Below are positions 35,414 through 43,449 of a stretch of DNA of 52,552 bases, piece after piece. The DNA is from Mycolicibacterium bacteremicum. Lineage in GTDB: Bacteria; Actinomycetota; Actinomycetes; Mycobacteriales; Mycobacteriaceae. The first letter of the stretch is position 1; the number at the start of each line of letters is the position of its first letter. Below the pieces are notes generated by a model. The model ran no database searches. It saw only the letters and a program-made list of their open reading frames with translations, and was not told the DNA's origin. The stretch is from assembly GCF_002086115.1 (NCBI RefSeq), contig NZ_MVHJ01000032.1, positions 1 to 52,552 on the forward strand. The letters are read 5' to 3'. Both the position numbers and the translations under genes were made by a program.

Positions 35414-36892
35414 CTACAACTGCGCCCAGATGCTCTTGGTCTTGAGATAGGCGTCGATACCCTCGTAGCCGAATTCCTTGCCGATCCCGGACTGCTTGTA
35501 CCCGCCGAAGGGCACATTGTGGTCGAACGTCAGCTGACAGTTCAGCCCGATCATGCCCGCCTGAAGGCGCTTGGCCAGGCTGTGCGCGCGGGCCAGATTG
35601 CTGGTCCACACCGTGCCGGCCAGCCCGTAGCTGGTGTCGTTGGCCATCGCGATGGCCTCGTCGTCCTCGTCGAAGGGCAGGATCGTGACGACGGGGCCGA
35701 AGATCTCCTCCCGGTAGAGGCGGCTGGTGGCCGGGTCGACACCGGTGATCACGGTGGGCTTGACGAAATAGCCCTTGCGGTCCAGTCGGTAGCCACCGGA
35801 GACGATTTCGTTGCCGTCGGACCGGCCCTGTTCGATGTAGCCGAGCACGCGGTCGAGTTGCTTCTGGCTGACCAGCGGGCTGATCATGGCGCCCTCGTCC
35901 TTGGGGCCGCCGAGCATGAGGTTGTCGCCGAGCATCGAGATGCCCTCGACCACCCGGTCGAAGACGCTGCGCTGCACGAATACTCGCGAGCCACACACGC
36001 AACCCTGGCCGGAGTGCACGAAGATGCCCATCGAGGCCATCAGGATGGCCATGTCCAGATCGGCGTCCTCATAGATCAGCACGGGCGACTTGCCGCCCAG
36101 TTCAAGGGTGACCTTCTTCAGATTGTCGGCCGAGTCGCGCATGATCTGCTTACCGACCTCGGTCGAGCCGGTGAACGCGACCTTCTCGACATCGGGATGG
36201 GCGGTGATGGCCGCGCCCGCGGTGGCGCCGTAGCCGATGACGAAGTTGGCCACGCCGTCGGGCACGCCGGCCTCCCGGATGAGCCGCTCCAGCAGCACCG
36301 CCGACAGTGGGGTCTCCTCGGCGGGTTTGACCACGATGCTGCACCCGGCGGCCAATGCCGGGGCGATCTTGGCGCAGGCGTTGAACAGCGGACCGTTCCA
36401 CGGGTAGATCAGGCCGACGACGCCGTAGGGCTCCTTGGACGTGTAGGCGTGCAGATTGGAGAAGTTGCTGTTGACGCCGCCCTCCATCTGCACCTGGTAG
36501 CTGTTGCCGTTGAGCTTGGTGCACCAGCCTGCGTAGTACCGGAAGAACTCCGCACAGGTCGAGACGATCATCTCGGCCTGGAACGGTGGCATGCCGGCGT
36601 CCAGTGATTCCAGCGCGGCGAAATCCTTTGCGTGCGCGTCGATCAGGTCACCGAGCTTCCACAGCACCTTGGCGCGCTGCCGGGCCGGGATGTCGGTCCA
36701 CACCCCGGACAGGTATGCGGCCTTGGCCTTGGCGACCGCGTCGTTGACCGCCTCCACACCGCAGTCGCGGAACTCGGTGATCTGCTCCTCGGTGGCGGGA
36801 TCGATGACGGGGATGAGCTCGCCCGTGCCGGGCCGGTTCGCCAAATCGTCGAGGACGGACTGCAGCGCGGTGTCGGAGAACGTGGATGTCAT
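35414..36892 (-). CDS. aldehyde dehydrogenase (NAD+)
   Basis: The 492-residue enzyme is a classical ALDH: the Asn-containing YPWNGPLF block, Glu264 in TLELGGKSP, nucleophile Cys298 in SGQGCVCGSR, and EEIFGPVV. It oxidises an aldehyde to an acid with NAD(P)+. ATG 36892 has GAAGGG upstream and is preferred over the in-frame start at 36925. It lies 60 bp after the P450 gene, so P450 hydroxylation followed by aldehyde oxidation is a sensible pathway, but the substrate is unknown. Confidence 0.92.
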   Translation of the reverse strand: MTSTFSDTALQSVLDDLANRPGTGELIPVIDPATEEQITEFRDCGVEAVNDAVAKAKAAYLSGVWTDIPARQRAKVLWKLGDLIDAHAKDFAALESLDAGMPPFQAEMIVSTCAEFFRYYAGWCTKLNGNSYQVQMEGGVNSNFSNLHAYTSKEPYGVVGLIYPWNGPLFNACAKIAPALAAGCSIVVKPAEETPLSAVLLERLIREAGVPDGVANFVIGYGATAGAAITAHPDVEKVAFTGSTEVGKQIMRDSADNLKKVTLELGGKSPVLIYEDADLDMAILMASMGIFVHSGQGCVCGSRVFVQRSVFDRVVEGISMLGDNLMLGGPKDEGAMISPLVSQKQLDRVLGYIEQGRSDGNEIVSGGYRLDRKGYFVKPTVITGVDPATSRLYREEIFGPVVTILPFDEDDEAIAMANDTSYGLAGTVWTSNLARAHSLAKRLQAGMIGLNCQLTFDHNVPFGGYKQSGIGKEFGYEGIDAYLKTKSIWAQL

Positions 36893-36952
36893 CGGTGGCC
36901 CTTCGTCGCCGGAAATGCTGAGCACCTGCTTAGCATCGCGGACGGGGCGGGG

Positions 36953-38167
36953 TCAACACCCGGTCGAGCACGGCAGCTTCTTGATGCCATGGACGAACAC
37001 GGAGCGCAGCAGGTCCGGCGGGGCGGTGGTGTGCAGGTCCGGGAACGCCGCGAGCAACTTGCCGAGTACCACCCGCATCTCCATCCGAGCCAGTCCGGCG
37101 CCGAGGCAGAAGTGCGGTCCGCCGGCGCCGAAGGCGACACCGTCTCCGGCGTTGGGCCGTGCGATGTCGAAACCGTCGGGATCGGTGAACACGGCGGGAT
37201 CGTGGTTGGCCGCCAGGTACCACACGACCACCTTGTCGCCGGCCCCGATGGTGTGGGCGCCGAGCCTGGCGTCCACGGTGGCCGTGCGGCGCATGTGGAG
37301 CACCGGTGCGGACCAGCGCAGGATCTCGTCGATGGCGGCAGCCTGCAGGGTGTCGAAATCGGTTGCCAGTGCCCGCTTCTGATCCGGGTGCGTGCTCAGT
37401 AGGTGCATCGCCCAGGCCAGGCCGGTGCGGGTGGTGTCGTTGCCCGCGGCGGCCAGCAGCAGCACGAAGGACCCGAACTCCTGTGGCGTCAGGTGCTTTC
37501 CGTCGACCTCGGCGAGCATGAGTGCCGAGGTGATGTCGTCACCGGGGTTCCGTCTGCGGTCCTTGCCGAGTTCGATGGTGTAGCCGAAGAACTCGACGAC
37601 CGCCGTCGCCGCGGTGCTCAGGTCGCTGACGTCCTCGTCGGTGGCACCGAGGATGAGATCGATGAGTTCACGCAGTCGCGGACGGTCGGCTGCCGGGATG
37701 GCCAGCAGATCCGAGATCACCTGGAACGGCAGATGCGCGCCGACGGTCTCGACGAATTCGAAGTCACGGGCATCCCGGATCGTCTCGATGATGCCGTCGG
37801 TGAGTTCGCCGACGTAAGCGGTCATCTGACGGATTGCGCGGGGGGCGAAGGCCACCTTGACCAGGTTGCGGTACCGCTGATGACGGGGGTCGTCCATCGC
37901 GATGATCGACCCCATCATCTCCAGCAGCTCCGGTGGCATGTCGTCGATCGAGAAGCCCGCCGTACTGCTGAACCGCTGCGGATCCCTGGTCACCGCGCGC
38001 ACGGCGGAATGGGAGGTCACCGACCAGAATCCGCCGCCACCGGGCGCGTCGAGGTGCTCGATACCGCCACTGCGTTCGCGCAGCTCGGCGAAGTTGCGCA
38101 GCCGAGCGCTGACGTCGCCGTCCCAGAACGGGCTGAGCTCGGCCGGGTTCAGCTGACGAGATTCCAT
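36953..38167 (-). CDS. cytochrome P450
   Basis: The 404-residue bacterial class I P450 shows the oxygen-binding I-helix AAAGNDTTR, the K-helix ExxR in DEILRWS, and the haem loop FGAGGPHFCLGAGLAR with Cys354 as axial ligand. N-terminal features (IIAMDDPRHQRYRNLVKVAF) recall the CYP124/125/142-like steroid and fatty-acid hydroxylases of mycobacteria. No ferredoxin gene lies beside it. It heads the P450 - aldehyde dehydrogenase - thioesterase cassette. Confidence 0.92.
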   Translation of the reverse strand: MESRQLNPAELSPFWDGDVSARLRNFAELRERSGGIEHLDAPGGGGFWSVTSHSAVRAVTRDPQRFSSTAGFSIDDMPPELLEMMGSIIAMDDPRHQRYRNLVKVAFAPRAIRQMTAYVGELTDGIIETIRDARDFEFVETVGAHLPFQVISDLLAIPAADRPRLRELIDLILGATDEDVSDLSTAATAVVEFFGYTIELGKDRRRNPGDDITSALMLAEVDGKHLTPQEFGSFVLLLAAAGNDTTRTGLAWAMHLLSTHPDQKRALATDFDTLQAAAIDEILRWSAPVLHMRRTATVDARLGAHTIGAGDKVVVWYLAANHDPAVFTDPDGFDIARPNAGDGVAFGAGGPHFCLGAGLARMEMRVVLGKLLAAFPDLHTTAPPDLLRSVFVHGIKKLPCSTGC

Positions 38168-38180
38168 CCGCCCACTGTTA

Positions 38181-38196
38181 CATACCTTTTAGTATG
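38181..38196. promoter_or_regulatory. inverted repeat upstream of the P450 gene
   Basis: CATAC and GTATG are inverted repeats with a 6-bp spacer (ctttta), 14 bp upstream of the P450 start. It is AT-rich against the local background and could be an operator or part of the promoter. No regulator is assigned. Confidence 0.35.
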
Positions 38197-38244
38197 GACG
38201 GTAGGACTTCGATTTTCGGCCTCAGGAAGATGGCCGGCCGCGCC

Positions 38245-38266
38245 GTATCGCATAGAGTATCCAATC
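38245..38266. promoter_or_regulatory. GntR operator site 1 (own promoter)
   Basis: The 22-bp site GTATCG...ATCCAATC matches 18 of 22 positions with the site at 51191-51212. TAGAGT (38253-38258) inside it fits a -10 box, so binding would block the promoter. The regulator GTG follows 19 bp downstream with a strong ribosome site (gaaagggggg). Confidence 0.55.
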
Positions 38267-38285
38267 ACCACGAAAGGGGGGTCGC

Positions 38286-39023
38286 GTGCCGACCAGAGCC
38301 GATATCGGGTCTTCGCCTCGCCGACGCGGCAGCAGGCAGGCCCAGGAGCCGCGTGCCGGATTCGTGCGCCCGAAGACCGCCCAGCAGGCCGTGGTCGAGG
38401 TATTGCGTAACGACATCACGTCCGGACGGCTGGCGCCGGGCACGCCCATCGTCCAAGAGGCGTTGGCCGAACAGCTCGGCATGTCGCGGATCCCGATCCG
38501 CGAGGCGCTGAAAAGTCTGGAGGCCGAGGAGTACGTCACCTACGAACCGCACAGTGGCTATCGCGTCGTGAAACTCGGGCTCGCGGAACTGACCGAGGTG
38601 TTCCGGTTGCGGAGTCTGCTGGAGGAAGAGCTCATCCGCGACGCGATGAGCACACCGGTCGCGCCGGAGATCATCGCCGAGATGCGTCTGCTGATGGCCG
38701 AGATGGATCGCGCGGTGGCCGATGACGACATGGTCGCCGTCGGCGTGGCGAATCGGCAGTTCCACTACCTGACCTTCGAGCAGAGCGAGCTGTCCCGCAC
38801 CAAGCGGATCGTGAACCAGCTGTGGAACATGGCTGATCCATACCGCCCGCTGTATGCCGATCTACTGGATCTGGCGAAGGTGAACTGTGAGCACGTGTTG
38901 ATGACCGAAGCGATGGCCGAGGGAGACGTCGACAGGGTGATCGCGCTCAATCATCAACACCGGTCGCATTCGATCGACCACCTCAGGCGGGTGCTCGGCG
39001 CCGAAGAGCAGCCGTCGGCGTGA
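38286..39023 (+). CDS. GntR-family (FCD/VanR-type) transcriptional regulator
   Basis: The 245-residue protein has an N-terminal winged helix (VVEVLRNDITSGRLAPGTPI ... LAEQLGMSRIPIREALKSLEAEEYV) and a C-terminal all-helical FCD ligand domain (FRLRSLLEEELI, ANRQFHYLTFEQS). FCD regulators usually repress catabolic genes until an acid or aromatic intermediate binds. GTG 38286 has a strong ribosome site. It overlaps the RidA gene by 4 bp and is probably the regulator of the whole 38-52 kb cluster, given the three related sites at its promoters. Confidence 0.9.
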   Translation: MPTRADIGSSPRRRGSRQAQEPRAGFVRPKTAQQAVVEVLRNDITSGRLAPGTPIVQEALAEQLGMSRIPIREALKSLEAEEYVTYEPHSGYRVVKLGLAELTEVFRLRSLLEEELIRDAMSTPVAPEIIAEMRLLMAEMDRAVADDDMVAVGVANRQFHYLTFEQSELSRTKRIVNQLWNMADPYRPLYADLLDLAKVNCEHVLMTEAMAEGDVDRVIALNHQHRSHSIDHLRRVLGAEEQPSA

Positions 39024-39484
39024 CGAGCGTGCGTGATCGGTTGGTGGAACTCGGTCTGTGCATCCCACCGGCACCGGCGCCCAAGGGGGCGTACTACCCG
39101 ACGCGCTTGTATGGCGGTCAGTTGTGGGTGTCGGGTGCCACCGCGCGCACAAGCGCCGGGCCAGGTCTGGCGGGCCTTGTCGGGGGCCACGTGTCGGCCG
39201 CAGATGCCAAGGCGCAGGCCAGGATCGCGGGTCTCAACCTGCTCGGTGCGGTGGACGCCGCGGTCGGCCTGGAGCGGGTGAGCGCGCTGCTGCACCTGCG
39301 CGGTTACGTCCGGGCGGTGCCGGACTTCGCTGCCCAGCCCGGTGTCATCGACGGCGCGTCGGAGTTGTTCCTGGAGGTGTTCGGCGAACAGGTCGGCGCG
39401 CACGCGCGTACCGCGATCGGCGTGGCGTCGCTGCCCGGCGGGGCGTGTGTGGAGCTCGAACTTGTTGCGGCAGTATACGATTGA
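39020..39484 (+). CDS. RidA/YjgF-family protein
   Basis: The 154-residue protein belongs to the Rid superfamily (imine/enamine deaminases). LWVSGATAR, the central NLLGAVDAAVGLERVSALLHLRGYV and the conserved Arg in HARTAIGVASLPGGACVELE are all present. Rid proteins speed the hydrolysis of reactive enamines and imines to oxo-acids. GTG 39020 overlaps the regulator stop. In this cluster it could handle an enamine released by the amidohydrolase at 51230; that role is inference. Confidence 0.85.
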   Translation: MTSVRDRLVELGLCIPPAPAPKGAYYPTRLYGGQLWVSGATARTSAGPGLAGLVGGHVSAADAKAQARIAGLNLLGAVDAAVGLERVSALLHLRGYVRAVPDFAAQPGVIDGASELFLEVFGEQVGAHARTAIGVASLPGGACVELELVAAVYD

Positions 39485-39491
39485 TCGTTCC

Positions 39492-40097
39492 TCAGCGGTG
39501 GGCGTACACCGCCCGGCCGACGGCGATGCCCAGCGCGACACCGGCGAGCGCGGTGGCGCCGAGCTGGGCGAAGCCGGCCGGGACCGCGATGCGGGCCCGG
39601 GTTGCCGGCGCCGCACGAACGCGCAGGTCGGCCGGGGCGCCGCCGGTCGAGCCCGGTGCGGCGATCATCGTGTCGAGCCGGCTCACGAACTGTTTGATGA
39701 TGCGGCCGCTCACCTGGGAGATGACCCCACTGCCAAATTGGGCGATGCGACCGCCGAGGTCCAGGTCGGTGGTGACCACCACCGCTGTTCGACCGGAATC
39801 CTCGTGAGCCGCGATGGAGATCGTCGCCTCGGCAGACCCCTGTCCCTTGCGGTCGCGGGCCGCGCCCCGCACCACCATCGTGTGCGCGCCGTCATCCTGA
39901 CTGACCACTGTCCCCTTGCCCTGCAGGGTCAGCCCGACGGGTCCGACCTTCACCGCCACCTTGCCGTCGAAGTCGGCGCCGTCGATGGACTCGATTTCCG
40001 CACCGGGGATGCAGGACGCCATCCGGGGGATGTCGGTGAGTGCCGACCACGTCGAGTCCAGGGACGCATCGACGGTGAACTCGTTGACGAGTTGCAT
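39492..40097 (-). CDS. CoxG-like SRPBCC protein with C-terminal membrane anchor
   Basis: The 201-residue protein has the CoxG signature (EFTVDASLDSTWSALTDIPRMASCIPGAEI) in an SRPBCC fold of about 150 residues. A C-terminal hydrophobic helix (FAQLGATALAGVALGIAVGRAVY) would anchor it to the membrane. CoxG proteins attach molybdenum hydroxylases to the membrane and link them to the respiratory chain. ATG 40097 has AGGAG upstream; the frame upstream to 40193 has no good site. It is divergent from the F420-type reductase gene and shares the operator at 40165-40186. Confidence 0.87.
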   Translation of the reverse strand: MQLVNEFTVDASLDSTWSALTDIPRMASCIPGAEIESIDGADFDGKVAVKVGPVGLTLQGKGTVVSQDDGAHTMVVRGAARDRKGQGSAEATISIAAHEDSGRTAVVVTTDLDLGGRIAQFGSGVISQVSGRIIKQFVSRLDTMIAAPGSTGGAPADLRVRAAPATRARIAVPAGFAQLGATALAGVALGIAVGRAVYAHR

Positions 40098-40164
40098 GGC
40101 TTTCTCCTCGGTGACCAGGGGGTTTCGATCCTGAGAACGGAATCTTGCAGTTACCCTGCGGGAT

Positions 40165-40186
40165 GATTGGATCCGATATACAGTAT
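40165..40186. promoter_or_regulatory. GntR operator site 2 (coxG / reductase intergenic)
   Basis: Read on the minus strand, this site shares 17 of 22 positions with the site at 51191-51212. Its core ATTGGATCCGAT differs by one base from ATTGGATCCAAT, which I recall as the Caulobacter VanR operator. TACAGT inside it fits a -10 box for the plus-strand genes. It serves two divergent transcripts. Confidence 0.6.
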
Positions 40187-40250
40187 CACCCAACGGACGG
40201 CCTGAGCAGGCCGATCACACCCCCGAAAAGCCGAAGAGAGGCCCTAAAAG

Positions 40251-41243
40251 GTGTTGAGTAAAGGTGTCGGACTCTTTCCCACCGAACCGGTCGGAACGAT
40301 GTGCGACTACGTCCGGTTGAGTGAGGAACTCGGCTACGACAACGTGTGGTTCGGCGACTCGCAGAACATCTGGCGGGAATCGTCGACCGTGATGGGGGCG
40401 GCCGCGGTTGGTACCACGCGCATCATCTTCGGCACCGGCGTGACCAACGCGGTGACCCGCCACCAGTCGCTGCTGGCCTCGTCCTGGGCCACTCTGGCCG
40501 AATTTACCAGCGGCCGTGTGGCTTTGGGTATCGGCACCGGCGACTCGTCCTTGCGGACCATGGGGCTCAAGCCGCAGAAGCTCGCCGAACTCGAAGAGTC
40601 GATCACCGAGCTGCGCACCCTGTTTCGCGGGGAGAAGGCGGTGGAACCGACCAGCGGCGCCGAGTACCACCTGAATTACCTGACCGGGCCGGTGGACATC
40701 CCGATCTACATCGCCGCGTCGGCACCCAAGATCCTGCAGATGTCCGGGCGGATCGCCGACGGCGTGATCGTGCTGGTCGGCACCGCACCGCATTTCATCG
40801 AAGCCGCGCTGGCCACCATCGAGAAGGGTGCCAAGGAATCCGGGCGCACCCTCGACGATCTGCACATCGTGTTGTGGACCCCGACGGCCATCGGACCCGA
40901 CCGCACCGAGGCGCGCGACCTGGTGCGCGCGCATGTCTCGCGGGTGGCCATCCGTCCGCTGCCGGCCCAGGTTGACCCGGCGCTGGAAGCGGCCATCGGT
41001 CGGATCCGAGAGTCCTATGACTACTACCACCACATGGATACCGAGGCCTCCCACGCCGACCTCGTTCCCGACGAGCTGGTGGACCTGTTCGCCCTCGCAG
41101 GTACCCCCGACGAGTGCGCGCAGCGGCTCAAGGAGATCGAATCCCTCGGCGTGAACCAGGTGTCGATCGTCCCGTTCGTCCGGCCCGGCCAGAGCAGGGA
41201 ACCAACCATCCGTGCCTTCGCCGATATCGTCGCGGGTCTCTGA
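40251..41243 (+). CDS. luciferase-like flavin/F420 oxidoreductase, MER-like
   Basis: The 330-residue TIM-barrel protein has the landmarks of methylene-tetrahydromethanopterin reductase (MER): GVTNAVTRHQSLLASSWATLAEFTSGR and LGIGTGDSSLRTMGLKP, with PIYIAASAPKILQMSGRIADG later. MER-like members use coenzyme F420. GTG 40251 has the ribosome site GAGAGG eight bases upstream. It heads the long transport and hydroxylase operon, and an F420-reducing dehydrogenase gene closes the cluster. An F420H2-dependent reductase is my best reading; an FMN monooxygenase is the alternative. Confidence 0.8.
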   Translation: MLSKGVGLFPTEPVGTMCDYVRLSEELGYDNVWFGDSQNIWRESSTVMGAAAVGTTRIIFGTGVTNAVTRHQSLLASSWATLAEFTSGRVALGIGTGDSSLRTMGLKPQKLAELEESITELRTLFRGEKAVEPTSGAEYHLNYLTGPVDIPIYIAASAPKILQMSGRIADGVIVLVGTAPHFIEAALATIEKGAKESGRTLDDLHIVLWTPTAIGPDRTEARDLVRAHVSRVAIRPLPAQVDPALEAAIGRIRESYDYYHHMDTEASHADLVPDELVDLFALAGTPDECAQRLKEIESLGVNQVSIVPFVRPGQSREPTIRAFADIVAGL

Positions 41244-41247
41244 GTCC

Positions 41248-41553
41248 ATGACCGTCGGCACATCTGCACAGCCCCCGGTGCGGTTCCCCGCGCCCGGTGC
41301 ACCGGTGCCGGGCGCCCCGCCGCCATTGCACCGCGCCCTCACACCCGCCGACGGAATCGTGACCACCGCAACGCAACCCGTGCACCCTGCGGACGAGACC
41401 ACGTTCGGTGACCGTGACGCGGGCGACGCCCGGCCGGTGCCGGGCAACCTCACCGCCGCGGCGGCGATGGCCGGCGTTGCCGTCGGGCTGGAGATCGCGC
41501 GCTGCCTCGGCCGCAGACAACGGCGGACCCGCCGCCACCGACCGCGGCACTAG
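41248..41553 (+). CDS. small Pro-rich protein with hydrophobic helix and basic tail
   Basis: The 101-residue product starts at ATG 41248, four bases after the reductase stop. The first 70 residues are Pro/Thr/Ala-rich and probably disordered. A hydrophobic helix (LTAAAAMAGVAVGLEIARCLG) and an Arg/His-rich end (RRQRRTRRHRPRH) follow. The helix resembles the membrane anchor of the CoxG protein nearby. I know no family for it. Its place inside the operon suggests it is real, perhaps a membrane tether. Confidence 0.55.
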   Translation: MTVGTSAQPPVRFPAPGAPVPGAPPPLHRALTPADGIVTTATQPVHPADETTFGDRDAGDARPVPGNLTAAAAMAGVAVGLEIARCLGRRQRRTRRHRPRH

Positions 41554-41618
41554 CCGGCCGCACCATGAAAACCCCATCTGGACCCGAATTCACCCGAGAA
41601 CCCACCTGGAGGTCGCCA

Positions 41619-42602
41619 ATGTCCCTCGTCAAGAAGTGTGCTGCGGTAGGAATCGCAACCCTGCTCACCATCGGAACGGCGGCCTGCGCCGACGAGTCCG
41701 CCGCTCCCGAAGGGGGTGCCGGCACGAACACGCTGAGCATCTCGGCCACCGGCGTCGACAGCCTGCCCTTCATGGCGATCCTGCAGGTCGGTATCGACAA
41801 GGGCTGGTTCAAGGAGAAAGGCCTGGAGGTCGACCTGTTCTCCGGCGGCGGGGGCGGCAACACGATGCGCGTGGTCACCAGTGGCGACGCCGACCTGGCC
41901 ATCGCCGGCAACACCTCGGTGCTGCTGGCTGCTCAGCAGCCCAGCTCGAATCTGACCGTCATCGCACCGTGGTTCCAGCTCAACGACTTCGCCTGGATCG
42001 CCCCGCCCGGACGGACCCTGGACAACGCGGTGCTCGGGTTCAGCTCGGCGGGTTCCTCCACCGAACTTCTGGTCAAGGCTCTCGAGCGTGACCTCGGGGT
42101 CCGCGCGCAGGCTGTCGGCGGCATGGGGGACAACTGGACCGCGGCCAAGGCCGACCAGATCACCGCCGGGTGGGCCATGCAACCCTTCATCGCCGCCAAG
42201 GAATCCGAGGAGAACGCCGAGGTCCTCGTCGAATCACGGGACATCCTCGGCGATCTGCCCGCCGACCTGGTGGCGGTGAACAACGACTACGCCGAGGCCA
42301 ATCCGGACAACCTGCGGGCCTTCTTCGAGGTCGCCGACCGGCTCAACGAATGGCTGGTCGCCGACCCGGATGCGGCCGCAGCCGAGCTCGCGCCGCTGGT
42401 CGGGGTCACCGAAGAGGTGATGAAGGCGTCCTTCGAAGCCACCCCGGACCTGGCGAAGGGGTATTCGCTGACCGTCGACAAGGACGGCCTGACAAATCTT
42501 TCCGAGCTGATGGTGGGCGCCGGGCAGATTACCGAACCGGTCGACTGGGCCACCGTTTTGGATCAGCAGTACCTGCCCGAGGACGCCCGCGCAACCTTCT
42601 GA
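41619..42602 (+). CDS. ABC transporter substrate-binding lipoprotein (NitT/TauT family)
   Basis: The 327-residue protein has a signal peptide ending in lipobox TAAC, then a periplasmic-binding fold of the SsuA/TauA type (LPFMAILQVGIDKGWFKEKGLEVDLFSGGG, GDADLAIAGNTSVLLAAQ). Such proteins bind sulfonates, nitrate, aromatic acids or vitamin precursors. ATG 41619 has CTGGAGG upstream, so the upstream extension to 41565 is not used. ATPase and two permease genes follow in the same operon. Confidence 0.9.
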   Translation: MSLVKKCAAVGIATLLTIGTAACADESAAPEGGAGTNTLSISATGVDSLPFMAILQVGIDKGWFKEKGLEVDLFSGGGGGNTMRVVTSGDADLAIAGNTSVLLAAQQPSSNLTVIAPWFQLNDFAWIAPPGRTLDNAVLGFSSAGSSTELLVKALERDLGVRAQAVGGMGDNWTAAKADQITAGWAMQPFIAAKESEENAEVLVESRDILGDLPADLVAVNNDYAEANPDNLRAFFEVADRLNEWLVADPDAAAAELAPLVGVTEEVMKASFEATPDLAKGYSLTVDKDGLTNLSELMVGAGQITEPVDWATVLDQQYLPEDARATF

Positions 42603-42648
42603 CAGGCCGTACCGGCACCGACGACCCCGCACGATCGGAGAAGAGCAC

Positions 42649-43449
42649 ATGACGCCGCAAGGCATTGAGATGAACAACGTTTCGGTTGTCTTCGACAGCC
42701 CGTCGGGCACGGTCACGGCCGTCAAGTCCGTCACCGAACACGTCCCGCACGCCAGCTTCGTATCGATCGTCGGGCCCAGTGGTTGTGGTAAATCGACACT
42801 GCTGGCGGTCATCTCGGGGCTGCAGAAGGCCTCCTCGGGCACCGTGCGCGTGGCGGGCAAACCCGTCACCGGTCCGGACCCCAAGATCGGCGTGGTGTTC
42901 CAGGAGGATTCCACGCTGCCGTGGCGGACGGTGGAGGAGAACGTCCGGTTCGCGATGCAGATGATCGGGGTGGACAAGGGCGAGCAGCGCAAGCGGGCCA
43001 AGGACGCCATCGACCTGGTCGGCTTGGCCGGTTTCGAGAAGTCCTATCCGTCACAGCTTTCCGGCGGGATGCGGCAGCGCGTGGCACTGGCCCGCACGTT
43101 GGCCGTGCAGCCCGAGGTGGTGCTGATGGACGAGCCCTTCGCAGCACTCGATCAGCAGACCCGGTTGTTCCTGGGCGCGGAGGTGCGTCAGATCTGGGCG
43201 CGCACCAACCAGACCATCGTGTTCGTCACCCACGACATCTCCGAGGCGATCCTGCTGTCCCAGCAGGTCTGGGTGATGTCCTACCGGCCGGGCACCATCA
43301 TCGACGTCGTCGACATCGATCTACCCGAGACCCGCGACGCGGGCGTGGTCTCGACACCGGAGTTCAACGAATTGCACAATCGGATCTGGGGCTCCCTGCA
43401 GGCCGAATCGATGCGCGGGTTCAAGCAACAAGAGGCTGCCACGACATGA
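42649..43449 (+). CDS. ABC transporter ATPase (NitT/TauT family)
   Basis: The 266-residue ATPase has every motif: Walker A GPSGCGKST, Q-loop VVFQEDSTLPW, signature LSGGMRQRVALARTL, Walker B VVLMDEPFAALD and H-loop FVTHD. It belongs to the TauB/SsuB type and would drive the two downstream permeases. Its stop overlaps the first permease start by 4 bp. Confidence 0.95.
   Translation: MTPQGIEMNNVSVVFDSPSGTVTAVKSVTEHVPHASFVSIVGPSGCGKSTLLAVISGLQKASSGTVRVAGKPVTGPDPKIGVVFQEDSTLPWRTVEENVRFAMQMIGVDKGEQRKRAKDAIDLVGLAGFEKSYPSQLSGGMRQRVALARTLAVQPEVVLMDEPFAALDQQTRLFLGAEVRQIWARTNQTIVFVTHDISEAILLSQQVWVMSYRPGTIIDVVDIDLPETRDAGVVSTPEFNELHNRIWGSLQAESMRGFKQQEAATT

Noticed and set aside
39471..39484. GTATACGATT-like sequence at the end of the RidA gene
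   Set aside because: It resembles part of the GntR sites but lacks the ATCCAATC half and lies in coding sequence.
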